Positions 29,892 through 37,483 of a stretch of DNA of 64,000 bases are shown here, piece after piece (position 1 is the stretch's first letter; each line of letters starts with the position of its first letter). The notes beneath the pieces were generated by a model. That model was not told the origin of the DNA and searched no databases. It saw nothing but the letters and a program-made list of their open reading frames with translations. This DNA comes from Eubacterium ventriosum (GTDB lineage Bacteria; Bacillota; Clostridia; Lachnospirales; Lachnospiraceae). Position numbers and translations under genes: made by a program. The stretch spans positions 2,119,501 through 2,183,500 of the forward strand of contig NZ_CP102282.1 in assembly GCF_025150745.1 (NCBI RefSeq). The letters run 5' to 3'.

Positions 29892-30312
29892 AACTCTCTT
29901 CCTCCGTTTTTTATATGTTGATATATATTTTTCTCACATTTTATCACAGTAACGTATAGTGGTTCAGTTGTCAAGACAAAAACATAAGCATTTTATAATG
30001 AACTGATATATGTAACTGGATAGGGTTCTACATCATACCCATGTGGTAACAATATCCGGACGTTCATACAGACTTAAGAATCATATCAAAGGAAATGATT
30101 AATTGTACCTTTTTATATAATATTTTTTGTACATTAATCCTTGACACTTTATATTTGAATATGATGTTGCAAGACTGTTTTGCTGAAATCCATTGTACGT
30201 TGAAAATTTCAAAAGATACTTTTCGCCTTTATATATTATCGTTTTTTTCTTGTCTGCTCCCAGATAATTATTTGGAACTGTCAGGGCTTCTTTCGAAAAA
30301 TCAATTAGCGTT
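29892..30312. other. Intergenic stretch with an IS21 remnant and no intact gene
   Basis: Apart from the IstB remnant listed separately, this 421-base stretch is AT-rich with short frames lacking ribosome sites. I see no other supported feature in it. Confidence 0.5.
30016..30102 (+). pseudogene. C-terminal remnant of an IS21-family IstB helper ATPase
   Basis: The plus strand reads LDRVLHHTHVVTISGRSYRL then KNHIKGND and a stop. This is the conserved end of IstB (LLHHxHVxxIxGRSYRL). Nothing upstream remains in frame, so it is a deletion scar of an IS21-type insertion sequence. Confidence 0.75.
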
Positions 30313-30516
30313 TTACCACTCCCTTACATAATAATAATCACGCAACAATTTAATTTGTTCATCTGTAAGTGTACCGTCACAGCAATTTAAGTCTGCTCTT
30401 ATGGTATCCTGCCAACAGTCCACTATGCTTTCCTTGTTATTCACTGACTTAACCATGGATTCAATGTCCTCTTCCAAAAAATCAGGGATTTCAAAATCTA
30501 GCTTAAGCTTTTCCAT
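30313..30516 (-). CDS. Small hypothetical protein of 67 residues behind a structured leader
   Basis: AGAGGTG precedes the ATG at 30516. The acidic protein reads MEKLKLDFEIPDFLEEDIES and ends RDYYYVREW. It has no membrane segment and no recognised family. Its leader contains a terminator-like hairpin just before the ribosome site and several further hairpins upstream, so expression may be controlled by attenuation. Function is unknown. Confidence 0.55.
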   Translation of the reverse strand: MEKLKLDFEIPDFLEEDIESMVKSVNNKESIVDCWQDTIRADLNCCDGTLTDEQIKLLRDYYYVREW

Positions 30517-30532
30517 AATAAACACCTCTTTT

Positions 30533-30565
30533 ACAAAAAGGGCGACTATTAATAGTCACCCTTTC
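30533..30565 (-). terminator. Terminator-like hairpin just upstream of the 67-residue gene
   Basis: On the minus strand an AAGGGTGACTATT arm pairs with AATAGTCGCCCTT (one mismatch) and is followed by TTTTTG, then the ribosome site. It could be an attenuator for the gene or the end of the upstream RNA. Confidence 0.65.
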
Positions 30566-30700
30566 CTCTGTTATGCTAGCCATATCGCCCGTCGGCGAAT
30601 CCTTCTGAAATAAGTCTGTCTTCAATTCAGACAGCTACAATTCGAGCCTATCAAATTAAGGCTCTACTCACAACATTTCCCTTCAACTTCGGGAAATCAA
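30566..30700 (-). ncRNA. Orphan structured RNA: four consecutive hairpins
   Basis: Read on the minus strand, four stem-loops follow in order: ATTTCCC/GGGAAAT, GAGCCT/AGGCTC, TGTCT/AGACA and CGCC/GGCG, joined by short linkers and followed by the terminator-like hairpin. No protein frame explains the pattern. It could be a riboswitch-like leader for the 67-residue gene, or a stranded reRNA (omega RNA) of an IS605/IS607-type element whose tnpB is gone. I do not recognise a named Rfam class. Confidence 0.55.
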
Positions 30701-30760
30701 TAAAAAAAATACACTCATATATTAGCATTTCTTTTTTGTTTTTGCAATTGTTTTTATTTT

Positions 30761-30886
30761 TTAAATCAGGTTACGCCAATAATAAGAAGTTGTTACATAT
30801 ATTATTACCTCTTCCTTTAAAACAAAGGATTCGATTAAAACTGAGTCACCTTCTAATTCAAGTGTGACACCTTCCTTTATTTTCAT
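30761..30886 (-). CDS. Possible small protein, 41 residues
   Basis: An ATG at 30886 opens MKIKEGVTLELEGDSVLIES, ending SYYWRNLI at 30761. The alternation of charged and hydrophobic residues looks like a beta-rich peptide rather than random sequence, but no convincing ribosome site is present. It could be a fragment of a longer gene. Confidence 0.3.
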   Translation of the reverse strand: MKIKEGVTLELEGDSVLIESFVLKEEVIIYVTTSYYWRNLI

Positions 30887-30976
30887 TCTTTTTTTTATGG
30901 AATTTCGCCAGTTTTCTTTCTTATCTCATAAAATAATATGTTGATTCCTTTCTGCATTTGACACTAAAATTTCATT

Positions 30977-31068
30977 TGTAAATTGTACACTTTTTTTGCT
31001 GTTGCAAAAAAAATAAGAGCATAAAGCTCTTTATTTATAGTGCTTTATGCTCTTAATTGTACAATTTA
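30977..31068 (-). terminator. Nested inverted repeats after the gene at 31105
   Basis: AAGAGCATAAAGC (31014-31026) pairs perfectly with GCTTTATGCTCTT (31041-31053), followed on the minus strand by eight or more T. An outer pair, GTAAATTGTACA (from 30977) with TGTACAATTTAC (to 31068), encloses it, giving an extended two-part stem. Confidence 0.8.
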
Positions 31069-31104
31069 CGTTATACTTTAACCATTTTTCTAGTAGTGCT
31101 TTTT

Positions 31105-31629
31105 CTAATAACATCTTTTATAATCATTAATCAACTCAAAAAAATAGTTAACACTCTCAGAATTTCCTATAAATATTTTTTTACATTGTTTTAGAAGATT
31201 TTCTTCTATAACTTCTTTTTTTTCGAACTCATTTAAAAACATTGCAAAGCAATTATTCTTTTTCTCCTCTCTTATCAACTGATTTCCATATTTTTCTATC
31301 ACACAATAGTCTCCTTCTAAGAAATCAAAAACCAATGGTGTAGAAGAAATACAATATCCCATAATTGTCTTTCCTAATGTATTATTTTTAGCATTCAAAA
31401 TTACATCATATGCTTTTTTTAAATTTTGTGAGAATATATACATATGATTGTTTTCTACTGCTATAAAACAATCCCAATTCGATAAAACATACCAACATTC
31501 TATAAATATTCTTATATTAACATCTAAAAAATTTGTTTCATCAACTAAAGATGTTAAATAGGATATACATTTCCCCCATTTTTGTTTTTGCTCGTATTGT
31601 TGTAAAATTTCATCATCATACACACTCAT
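31105..31629 (-). CDS. Hypothetical protein, possible immunity protein, 174 residues
   Basis: The ATG at 31629 has GAGGTAATATT upstream. The protein is cytoplasmic, rich in aromatic and Cys residues, starts MSVYDDEILQQYEQKQ, and is not in a family I recognise. It lies directly downstream of a short glycine-zipper frame that looks like the tail of a secreted polymorphic toxin, which suggests an immunity role; this rests only on position, size and composition. Confidence 0.5.
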   Translation of the reverse strand: MSVYDDEILQQYEQKQKWGKCISYLTSLVDETNFLDVNIRIFIECWYVLSNWDCFIAVENNHMYIFSQNLKKAYDVILNAKNNTLGKTIMGYCISSTPLVFDFLEGDYCVIEKYGNQLIREEKKNNCFAMFLNEFEKKEVIEENLLKQCKKIFIGNSESVNYFFELINDYKRCY

Positions 31630-31712
31630 AATATTACCTCGTCTTAATCCACGCATCTGCAATTTTTATTATTCCATTAACAACTGCATATCTTACTACT
31701 AATTTCCATTGA

Positions 31713-31814
31713 TTATTTTTTTGCAATATTTAATTTTTTTGCAGTCTTATAACCGTATATACTTCCTACTGTTGCACCAATGACTGCACCAACACCTATT
31801 CCAATTAGTACGAT
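31713..31814 (-). pseudogene. Glycine-zipper tail remnant, possibly of a polymorphic toxin
   Basis: A 33-residue frame reads IVLIGIGVGAVIGATVGSIY then GYKTAKKLNIAKK and stops at 31713. It has no start; its upstream side meets a stop exactly where the IS3 remnant begins. Such glycine-zipper tails occur at the ends of RHS- or WXG-type toxins. Confidence 0.35.
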
Positions 31815-31817
31815 TCA

Positions 31818-32015
31818 GGCAATTACGAATCCGAAGTACAAAGGGAATGGCTTAACCGTTTTAACATTTAGAATTACAGACACGCATACAACCTGATTTT
31901 TGAATACATCGAAACCTTTTATAACACTGTCAGAATTCATAGTCACTGTGATTACATGTCACCTGACGAATTTGAAAAATTGTATGAGAGGGTTAAATCT
32001 CTGCTGGCTGCTTAG
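31818..32015 (+). pseudogene. IS3-family transposase OrfB C-terminal remnant
   Basis: In one frame the plus strand encodes YESEVQREWLNRFNI, a TAG stop, then [20 protein letters not shown] and [18 protein letters not shown]. The YIExxYNxxRxHS block is the end of the DDE domain of IS3/IS150-type transposases. An internal stop and loss of all upstream sequence mark it as dead. Confidence 0.85.
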
Positions 32016-32126
32016 CTGACAGAACTTCTCATTTTATTTTGTGCTAAATCTTGACATAGCACCACTTTGTGTTTCATAAATCTTCTCCTCCCATTTAATT
32101 AAATTTTTTCGTTCTATAAAACAAAC

Positions 32127-32163
32127 GCACCAAACTTCTATTCCTGCTTCAGAAGTTTGATGC
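32127..32163 (-). terminator. Hairpin between the IS3 remnant and the rSAM fragment
   Basis: GCACCAAACTTCT pairs with AGAAGTTTGATGC (one G-T). On the minus strand it is followed by GTTTGTTTT, consistent with a weak terminator. Confidence 0.5.
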
Positions 32164-32276
32164 ATTATGCTTTCTAATTATGTATTTTTCATCCCTTTTT
32201 CGTCCGCCCCACATTTATCTTCAGTTTATTATCTTTTTATCTTCTTTTCAATACCTACTTCCAAATTTTTTAAATA

Positions 32277-32505
32277 TTAACTTTTGAAACCGCCTCGAAG
32301 ATTGAGATTTTCGAGCCAGAACAGATTGCACTGATCCTTTACCCGCTCAAAGATTGCTTCAAAATTCGTGATACCTGGGAATACCGGGGATACGAAACAT
32401 ACTGTACGGATACCTGCCTCATATACCTGCTTCATAGCAGCGATACGGTGCTCAATGCTCGAAGCAGAATCCATATCGTTCTTGAAATTTTCATCTAGTG
32501 TGGCT
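32277..32505 (-). pseudogene. Duplicated internal fragment of the radical SAM pair-B gene
   Basis: About 225 bases match 43314-43540 with only around ten differences. The 65-residue frame (ASSIEHRIAAMKQVYEAGIR to LENLNLRGGFKS) is an internal slice of the intact protein at 43056-43964 and lacks the CxxxCxxC cluster. It is a remnant of a second copy or a rearrangement scar, not a gene. Confidence 0.9.
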
Positions 32506-32542
32506 CGGCTGGGTTTGCTATTTTTGAATGGTAATTGCAGAT

Positions 32543-33175
32543 TTAATTCTTGCGACTATATCCAATGGTGCTTATTATGAGGGAAATTCCAAAAATCAAA
32601 ATTGCCGCTATCCCTGTGATTAGCACATATGAATGAACAGAATTTACCATAGCAGCCATTCCCGGCCCATCTTCAAAATATTTTACAAAGTAAAACATTG
32701 GAATTACCACAATCAATCCCATAGTTTGCGCAGAACGAAAACCAAACCAATAAGTTAATGGCAAGCAAATTCCTGTCCATAACAACGGAATAATAGCTGC
32801 TGCTCCAATCGAAAATAACCAGATAAGCATATCAAAGTTTTGAAAAATTATGCTGGATAAACTATTGAACGCAATGCTTCCCAAAATGCTGATTGCAACA
32901 GTATATATTACGGAAACATATTTACTTGCAACAACAGTAAAATTGCTTATCGGCATAGCTAATTGATATTTTTTCCAGCTTGCCTTTTCATCACTTGCGA
33001 AACTCATAATATTTTGCATACCGATTGTCATGGCAAACATAACAGAAGCAAATAAGCCAGCATAAATTCCAGCATTGAAAATAAGCAGAACAATAGCTGC
33101 TGCTGCAATCAGAATAAGTCTCTTATCAATACTCTTGAAGAAAACGGATATGTCTTTATATATCAATCCTCGCAT
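32543..33175 (-). CDS. ABC-2 type transporter permease
   Basis: A 210-residue integral membrane protein with about six helices of the ABC2_membrane_2 type, including the cytoplasmic block SFASDEKASWKKYQLAMPIS typical of these permeases. Its start overlaps the end of the ATPase gene by 13 bases, so the pair is coupled. The transported substrate is unknown; such GntR-linked exporters often move peptides or lipids and confer antimicrobial tolerance. Confidence 0.88.
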   Translation of the reverse strand: MRGLIYKDISVFFKSIDKRLILIAAAAIVLLIFNAGIYAGLFASVMFAMTIGMQNIMSFASDEKASWKKYQLAMPISNFTVVASKYVSVIYTVAISILGSIAFNSLSSIIFQNFDMLIWLFSIGAAAIIPLLWTGICLPLTYWFGFRSAQTMGLIVVIPMFYFVKYFEDGPGMAAMVNSVHSYVLITGIAAILIFGISLIISTIGYSRKN

Positions 33176-34026
33176 GATGTACCTCCTTTAACATAGAAAA
33201 GCATAATATCTTCTAATGTGGCATTATCCACAATGATGTTTTTGTATTTTCGTTTGAATGCTTCCTTGTCATGAACAAGACACTCCACGCTCATATTTGT
33301 AGTTCGGTGTATGATATAATCATCAGAGGAAAGCTGTGCAAATTTTTCTTTTCCGCACTTTGCTACGCCATAATTATAAACAAGATTATCTTTCGGTTCC
33401 TCGAAAATGATTTTTCCCTGATGAATTAAAATCACATAGTCTGCAATTTTTTGTATGTCCGAAGTAATATGCGACGAAAAGAAGATAGAGCAATCTTCAT
33501 CTTGGATAAATTCCAAAAATAGGTCTAATACTTCATCACGCACAACGGGGTCAAGACCTGTTGTTGCTTCGTCCAAAATCAACAGTTTAGGTCTATGTGC
33601 CATAGCACAAATGATAGACAACTTCATTTTCATGCCTTTAGAAAATGTGTCAATCGTTTTCTTGGTCGGGATTTTGAATTTTTTCAAGTATTGTGAAAAA
33701 AGGTTACTATCCCATGTCTTATAAACTCCTTTCAAGATTTTTTCAATATCTGCGGCTGTAAACACATCATGAAAATTACATTCATCAAAAACGACGCCAA
33801 TGTTTTCTTTGACAGTTGGAATTGTATGGTCTATTCCAAAGACTTGTATCTGTCCGCTATCTTTGCTTAGTTCATTTAATATCAGATTGATAGTAGTGCT
33901 TTTTCCTGCACCATTTTCGCCAATAAAACCTACAATCCTGCCTTTAGGGACTTTGAACGAAACATTGTCCAAAGAAAATCCCTCAAATTGCTTGCATAAA
34001 TTCTGCACCAAAATGTTATTATCCAT
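33163..34026 (-). CDS. ABC transporter ATP-binding protein
   Basis: About 287 residues with Walker A GENGAGKSTT, signature FSKGMKMKLS (a shortened form of the LSGGQ loop), Walker B LLILDEATTGLD and the switch His in FFSSHITSD. The ATG at 34026 follows GAGAGGTGACAGGC; an in-frame GTG lies three codons earlier. It energises the permease encoded next. It is the second gene of a GntR-led operon. Confidence 0.92.
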   Translation of the reverse strand: MDNNILVQNLCKQFEGFSLDNVSFKVPKGRIVGFIGENGAGKSTTINLILNELSKDSGQIQVFGIDHTIPTVKENIGVVFDECNFHDVFTAADIEKILKGVYKTWDSNLFSQYLKKFKIPTKKTIDTFSKGMKMKLSIICAMAHRPKLLILDEATTGLDPVVRDEVLDLFLEFIQDEDCSIFFSSHITSDIQKIADYVILIHQGKIIFEEPKDNLVYNYGVAKCGKEKFAQLSSDDYIIHRTTNMSVECLVHDKEAFKRKYKNIIVDNATLEDIMLFYVKGGTSCED

Positions 34027-34041
34027 GCCTGTCACCTCTCG

Positions 34042-34413
34042 TTATTCCTCGTAAAATAGTTTTAGAATATTCGTCATTTGCCCAAGACTAATGCCATGTG
34101 CTCGACCAATTTCTGCGACCTTTTGTAAAAGTTCTTCAGCAATTCGTAACTGTTCCTCTTGAATAAATTCCTTATTCTGTGATGCTACAAAACTGCCTTT
34201 TCCAGATACAGTTTCTATAAATCCATCTCTCGTTAAATCTTCATATGCTCTCTGAACGGTAATAACACTGATATGTAAATCTTTTGCTAAAGCTCTCATA
34301 GAAGGGAGGGCTTCGCCAGCAGATAATTTGCCGTCCATAATAAAACTTTTTACTTGCATACAGATTTGTTCGTAAATAGGCTTATCACTGCTATTACTTA
34401 TGATAATCTCCAC
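34042..34413 (-). CDS. GntR family (YtrA-type) regulator
   Basis: This 123-residue protein has a GntR winged helix (ALPSMRALAKDLHISVITVQ, then DGFIETVSGKGSFVA) with a short C-terminal helical dimerisation tail, the YtrA subfamily layout. These regulators repress adjacent ABC transporter operons and respond to cell-wall antibiotics. It is the first gene of the operon, downstream of a consensus promoter and a long palindrome that it probably binds. Confidence 0.92.
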   Translation of the reverse strand: MEIIISNSSDKPIYEQICMQVKSFIMDGKLSAGEALPSMRALAKDLHISVITVQRAYEDLTRDGFIETVSGKGSFVASQNKEFIQEEQLRIAEELLQKVAEIGRAHGISLGQMTNILKLFYEE

Positions 34414-34434
34414 TTTCTCACCTCACCATGCGTA

Positions 34435-34465
34435 CTTATCGTAATAAGTGTACTTATTCGATAAG
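34435..34465. promoter_or_regulatory. GntR operator palindrome
   Basis: CTTATCG-AATAAGT arms form a near-perfect 31-base palindrome (one bulged base) placed just downstream of the -10 element, ideal for autorepression by the adjacent YtrA-type protein. Confidence 0.75.
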
Positions 34466-34468
34466 CAC

Positions 34469-34497
34469 AGTATAGGCAATTTGTGTGAACCTGTCAA
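34469..34497 (-). promoter_or_regulatory. Consensus promoter of the GntR-ABC operon
   Basis: On the minus strand TTGACA (34492-34497) and TATACT (34469-34474) are separated by 17 bases. Confidence 0.85.
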
Positions 34498-34607
34498 GAG
34501 AAAAGATGTAAATACATTAGGAAAAGTGAGTGGCTGTCTATCAAATAATAGATTTTGTTGTCTTTCCAGTAACAAAATGTCAATAGTTTTTTAATCACTT
34601 TTTTCAA

Positions 34608-34652
34608 AAAAGCAAAAAAAATAGAACGTATAGATTATTTCCATACGCTCTA
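34608..34652 (-). terminator. Minus-strand terminator with no upstream gene
   Basis: TAGAACGTAT (34622-34631) pairs with ATACGCTCTA (34643-34652) and is followed on the minus strand by eight T. No minus-strand gene precedes it, so its gene was probably lost at the element boundary. Confidence 0.6.
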
Positions 34653-34759
34653 TCTCACATTTCATATTAAATTTTTGAATTCTACAAACTTGAATTTGAA
34701 AACTATAAAATTATGAATGATTATTGCTCTCCATAGGTTATCAATAAAATTCTCCAAAA

Positions 34760-34771
34760 GCCTTGAAAATA
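34760..34771. repeat. Left copy of terminal direct repeat (candidate attL)
   Basis: GCCTTGAAAATA recurs at 42702-42713, beyond the integrase. A second direct repeat, ATAAGGGCAAAATCAAGGG at 34846-34864, matches 42647-42665 at 18 of 19 bases and may be an arm-type integrase site. Confidence 0.5.
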
Positions 34772-34954
34772 AAGGATTTATCGCAATATGTTCGCCTTAT
34801 TCCTTTATATGATTTCACACAAGTTTACTCTTTCCCTGACTGCTTATAAGGGCAAAATCAAGGGCAAGAAAATCTCATAACAAGATATAACAGAGTGTGG
34901 CAATCGGAGAACTGTGATGTATGTGCGAATATATTATACTGGAGGATTAATTAT

Positions 34955-35335
34955 ATGGACAAGTACATTTTTGATAAAAAGAATGGTTTATGGTATGAGT
35001 TGCAGGGAGATTATTATATCCCTTGCCTTACTTTACCAACCGAAAAAGAACACAAACCTATCGGCTTATGGGGGCAGCGGCACAAACGCTACTTACAGGA
35101 ACATAAACGGGCGGTTTACACCACGCTACTCACAAGCGGAAAATTGAACCGTTATCTTGCTGATATTGACGAACAGGCAGCGGAAATGATGTTTCGATTG
35201 GTCGAGCAAATGGCTGGCAAGGAGGGGGTAACCGAACAACTCAAAGCAGAAAACTCGATGTTGTGGGTTGGAAGAATGAACGAGATACAAGCAAGGGCAA
35301 GAGAAATCGTCAATATGGAAATTATTTACGCATAA
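34955..35335 (+). CDS. tnpV: TnpV-like transposon-encoded protein
   Basis: About 126 residues; the ATG at 34955 follows GGAGG. The sequence MDKYIFDKKNGLWYELQGDY, then PIGLWGQRHKRYLQEHK, matches the TnpV family found in Tn4451/Tn1549-related elements, whose role is unknown. It marks the left part of the element and is followed by its own terminator. Confidence 0.85.
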   Translation: MDKYIFDKKNGLWYELQGDYYIPCLTLPTEKEHKPIGLWGQRHKRYLQEHKRAVYTTLLTSGKLNRYLADIDEQAAEMMFRLVEQMAGKEGVTEQLKAENSMLWVGRMNEIQARAREIVNMEIIYA

Positions 35336-35338
35336 AAC

Positions 35339-35374
35339 AAAGGCGGCAGAGATTTCTTTCTGTCGCCTTTATTT
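35339..35374 (+). terminator. Terminator after tnpV
   Basis: AAAGGCGGCAGA pairs with TCTGTCGCCTTT (one mismatch) followed by ATTTGT. Confidence 0.8.
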
Positions 35375-35593
35375 GTAAAATTGTATTGAGTGATGTCGTA
35401 TTACAAAGTTGATATTCTTTGTTTAAGCGAATAAAATATATATAATCTGCAATAAGGGGTATTATACTTGAATATAATTCGAGAGTGTCCTGTTCTTAAA
35501 AATTCAAAAAATATTGCACAGAAGGCTGAAAGCAAACAAAAACAGATTAGAAGAACTGAAAATGAATAAATTTTGAAATTTGTAAAAATCCCC

Positions 35594-35625
35594 CTGCGTA
35601 ACATATTGCTTATGACGCTGCGTAA
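35594..35625 (+). promoter_or_regulatory. Direct repeats before the merR-like gene, probable regulator site
   Basis: CTGCGTAA occurs at 35594-35601 and 35618-35625, 24 bases apart, with a partial dyad (GCGT/ACGC) between them, shortly upstream of the MerR-type gene. Position suggests an autoregulatory site; the exact promoter is unclear. Confidence 0.4.
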
Positions 35626-35659
35626 TGAAATAAGATAGTGATGAAAGGAGGTGGAGGCT

Positions 35660-36388
35660 ATGTCAAAATATACAACTGGAGAAATTGCAAAGCTCTGCGG
35701 TGTATCTGTCAGAACGGTACAGTATTATGATACCCGTAACATTCTAACACCCAGCGAGTTAACAGAGGGCGGAAGGAGACTTTATTCAGAAGAGGATTTA
35801 AAACGGATGAAGATTATCTGCTTTCTTCGTGATGCTGGCATTTCAATAAACAGCATAGGAGAGTTGTTGTCTGAACATGACCCTGGTAGTGTTATTTCCG
35901 TTTTGCTTGAACAACAAGAAAATATTCTGAAAGAAGAAATACATGAAAGACAAGTAAAACTTGATATGCTCGATGGTATTAAACAAGAACTAAAAACCAT
36001 AGAAAATTTCTCCATTGAATCTATTGGTGATATAGCTTATGCGATGGAAAACAAAAAGAAAATGAGGAAACTACATGCTACCTTGTTGATTACAGGTCTT
36101 CCTATTAACATAATCCAATGGACATCTATTATTCTTTGGATAATTACAGGAATTTGGTGGCCGTTTGCTCTTTATGTTTTGGTAGCCATCCTATATGGAA
36201 TTTGGGTCACTAAATTCTATTTCAAAAAAGTAGCATATATCTGTCCGCAATGCCATGAGGTTTTTAAGCCGAAGCTAAAGGAGGCTATTTTCGCAAGGCA
36301 TACTCCTACTCTTAGAAACCTGACATGTACTTGCTGTGGGTATAAAGGCTTGTGTGTGGAAACCTATGGAGAGGAGGAAAAAGAATGA
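35660..36388 (+). CDS. MerR family regulator with membrane segments and zinc ribbon
   Basis: About 242 residues; the ATG at 35660 follows AGGAGG. The N-terminal winged helix (GEIAKLCGVSVRTVQYYDTR) is MerR-type, followed by a helical linker, two transmembrane helices (about 133-180) and a C-terminal ribbon with CPQC and CTCC pairs. A DNA-binding regulator that is itself membrane-anchored is unusual and suggests sensing at the membrane. It leads an operon with a small membrane protein and an ABC transporter, and its stop overlaps the next start. Confidence 0.88.
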   Translation: MSKYTTGEIAKLCGVSVRTVQYYDTRNILTPSELTEGGRRLYSEEDLKRMKIICFLRDAGISINSIGELLSEHDPGSVISVLLEQQENILKEEIHERQVKLDMLDGIKQELKTIENFSIESIGDIAYAMENKKKMRKLHATLLITGLPINIIQWTSIILWIITGIWWPFALYVLVAILYGIWVTKFYFKKVAYICPQCHEVFKPKLKEAIFARHTPTLRNLTCTCCGYKGLCVETYGEEEKE

Positions 36389-36585
36389 GTGAATTTATGG
36401 AATTACTTCCGTTTTTGCTTCCGTTGGCAATCGCAGAAATTGTTTTGTTGGGGTATACAATCTATCACATTTTAACCCATAAGAACTATAAAAGAGGCAA
36501 TCGCACTTTGTGGCTTATTGTTGTGATTATTGGTATGCAGTTTATCGGACCAATTCTCTATTTCTTGCTTGGCAAGGAGGAATAA
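36385..36585 (+). CDS. Small PLD N-terminal-like membrane protein
   Basis: A 66-residue protein with two hydrophobic helices around a basic loop, ending MQFIGPILYFLLGKEE. The WLIVVIIGMQFIGPILYFLL block matches the PLDc_N domain seen in small immunity-like and transporter-associated membrane proteins. ATGA overlaps the MerR stop. It probably assists the ABC transporter encoded next. Confidence 0.75.
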   Translation: MSEFMELLPFLLPLAIAEIVLLGYTIYHILTHKNYKRGNRTLWLIVVIIGMQFIGPILYFLLGKEE

Positions 36586-36586
36586 G

Positions 36587-37483
36587 ATGAATGTACTAAC
36601 AATACAAAACCTAATTAAGAGTTTTGGCAGTAAAAAAGTGCTTTGCGGACTTGAATTATCTGTTCAGGAACACAGCATTTTTGGGTTTATCGGTAAAAAC
36701 GGAGCTGGAAAAACGACAACAATGAAAGCAATCCTTGGTCTTACAAAATGTGATAGTGGTGCAATCTATGTTATGGGAGAAAAAGTGCATTTTGGACAGA
36801 CTAACACCAATAGGTATATCGGCTATTTGCCTGATGTTCCAGAATTTTATTCCTATATGACAGCGACAGAATATTTAACTCTCTGCGGTAATTTATGTGG
36901 AATGGATAAAGCAGATATTACAGCGAGAAGTACAGAGCTGTTGAAACTAGTTGGTCTTGGTCAGGAAAAACGGCGCATAAAAGGATTTTCAAGAGGAATG
37001 AAACAACGCTTGGGAATTGCACAAGCACTCCTAAATCGTCCAAAACTTTTAATCTGCGATGAACCGACATCAGCACTTGATCCAGCAGGGCGCAAGGAGA
37101 TTTTGGATATACTTCTTGCAGCCAAAGAACAGACGACAATACTTTTTTCCACGCATATTCTTTCTGATGTAGAGCGTATCTGCACTGAGGTAGCTTTTTT
37201 GAATGACGGAAAAATTGCTATGCAAGGAACTATTGCAGAACTACGAAACAAGCAATCATCTAACGGATTTATTATTGAAATAGAGAAAAAAGAAGTTGCT
37301 GATATGCTTGCAGAGGCATTTAATGAACTTCAACATGCAGAGGAAAATGCGCTTATTTTTCAGGGAAACGAGAATCGTTTTTTTGATATGATGCAATATA
37401 TTTCTGAAAACAGAATTCCTATACAAAAAATTGAACGATTAGAGCCTACGCTTGAAACTCTGTTTTTGGAGGTGACAAAATGA
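36587..37483 (+). CDS. ABC transporter ATP-binding protein of the MerR operon
   Basis: About 298 residues; the ATG at 36587 follows AAGGAGGAATAAG. It has Walker A GKNGAGKTTT, signature FSRGMKQRLG, Walker B LLICDEPTSALD and the switch His in FSTHILSD, and a C-terminal extension of the bacitracin/lantibiotic-exporter type. It pairs with the downstream permease, whose start overlaps its stop. Export of a peptide antibiotic is plausible but unproven. Confidence 0.92.
   Translation: MNVLTIQNLIKSFGSKKVLCGLELSVQEHSIFGFIGKNGAGKTTTMKAILGLTKCDSGAIYVMGEKVHFGQTNTNRYIGYLPDVPEFYSYMTATEYLTLCGNLCGMDKADITARSTELLKLVGLGQEKRRIKGFSRGMKQRLGIAQALLNRPKLLICDEPTSALDPAGRKEILDILLAAKEQTTILFSTHILSDVERICTEVAFLNDGKIAMQGTIAELRNKQSSNGFIIEIEKKEVADMLAEAFNELQHAEENALIFQGNENRFFDMMQYISENRIPIQKIERLEPTLETLFLEVTK

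Larger units (their letters stand above)
34501..34954. other. Intergenic stretch at the left end of the mobile element
   Basis: This stretch holds a minus-strand terminator-like hairpin, the left copies of two direct repeats shared with the integrase end, and the tnpV leader with GGAGG at 34941-34945. No protein gene is seen. Confidence 0.5.

Noticed and set aside
35401-35604. 67-codon minus-strand open frame with a hydrophobic stretch before the MerR operon
   Set aside because: It has no ribosome site and lies over the promoter region of the MerR operon; its composition follows from AT-rich sequence.
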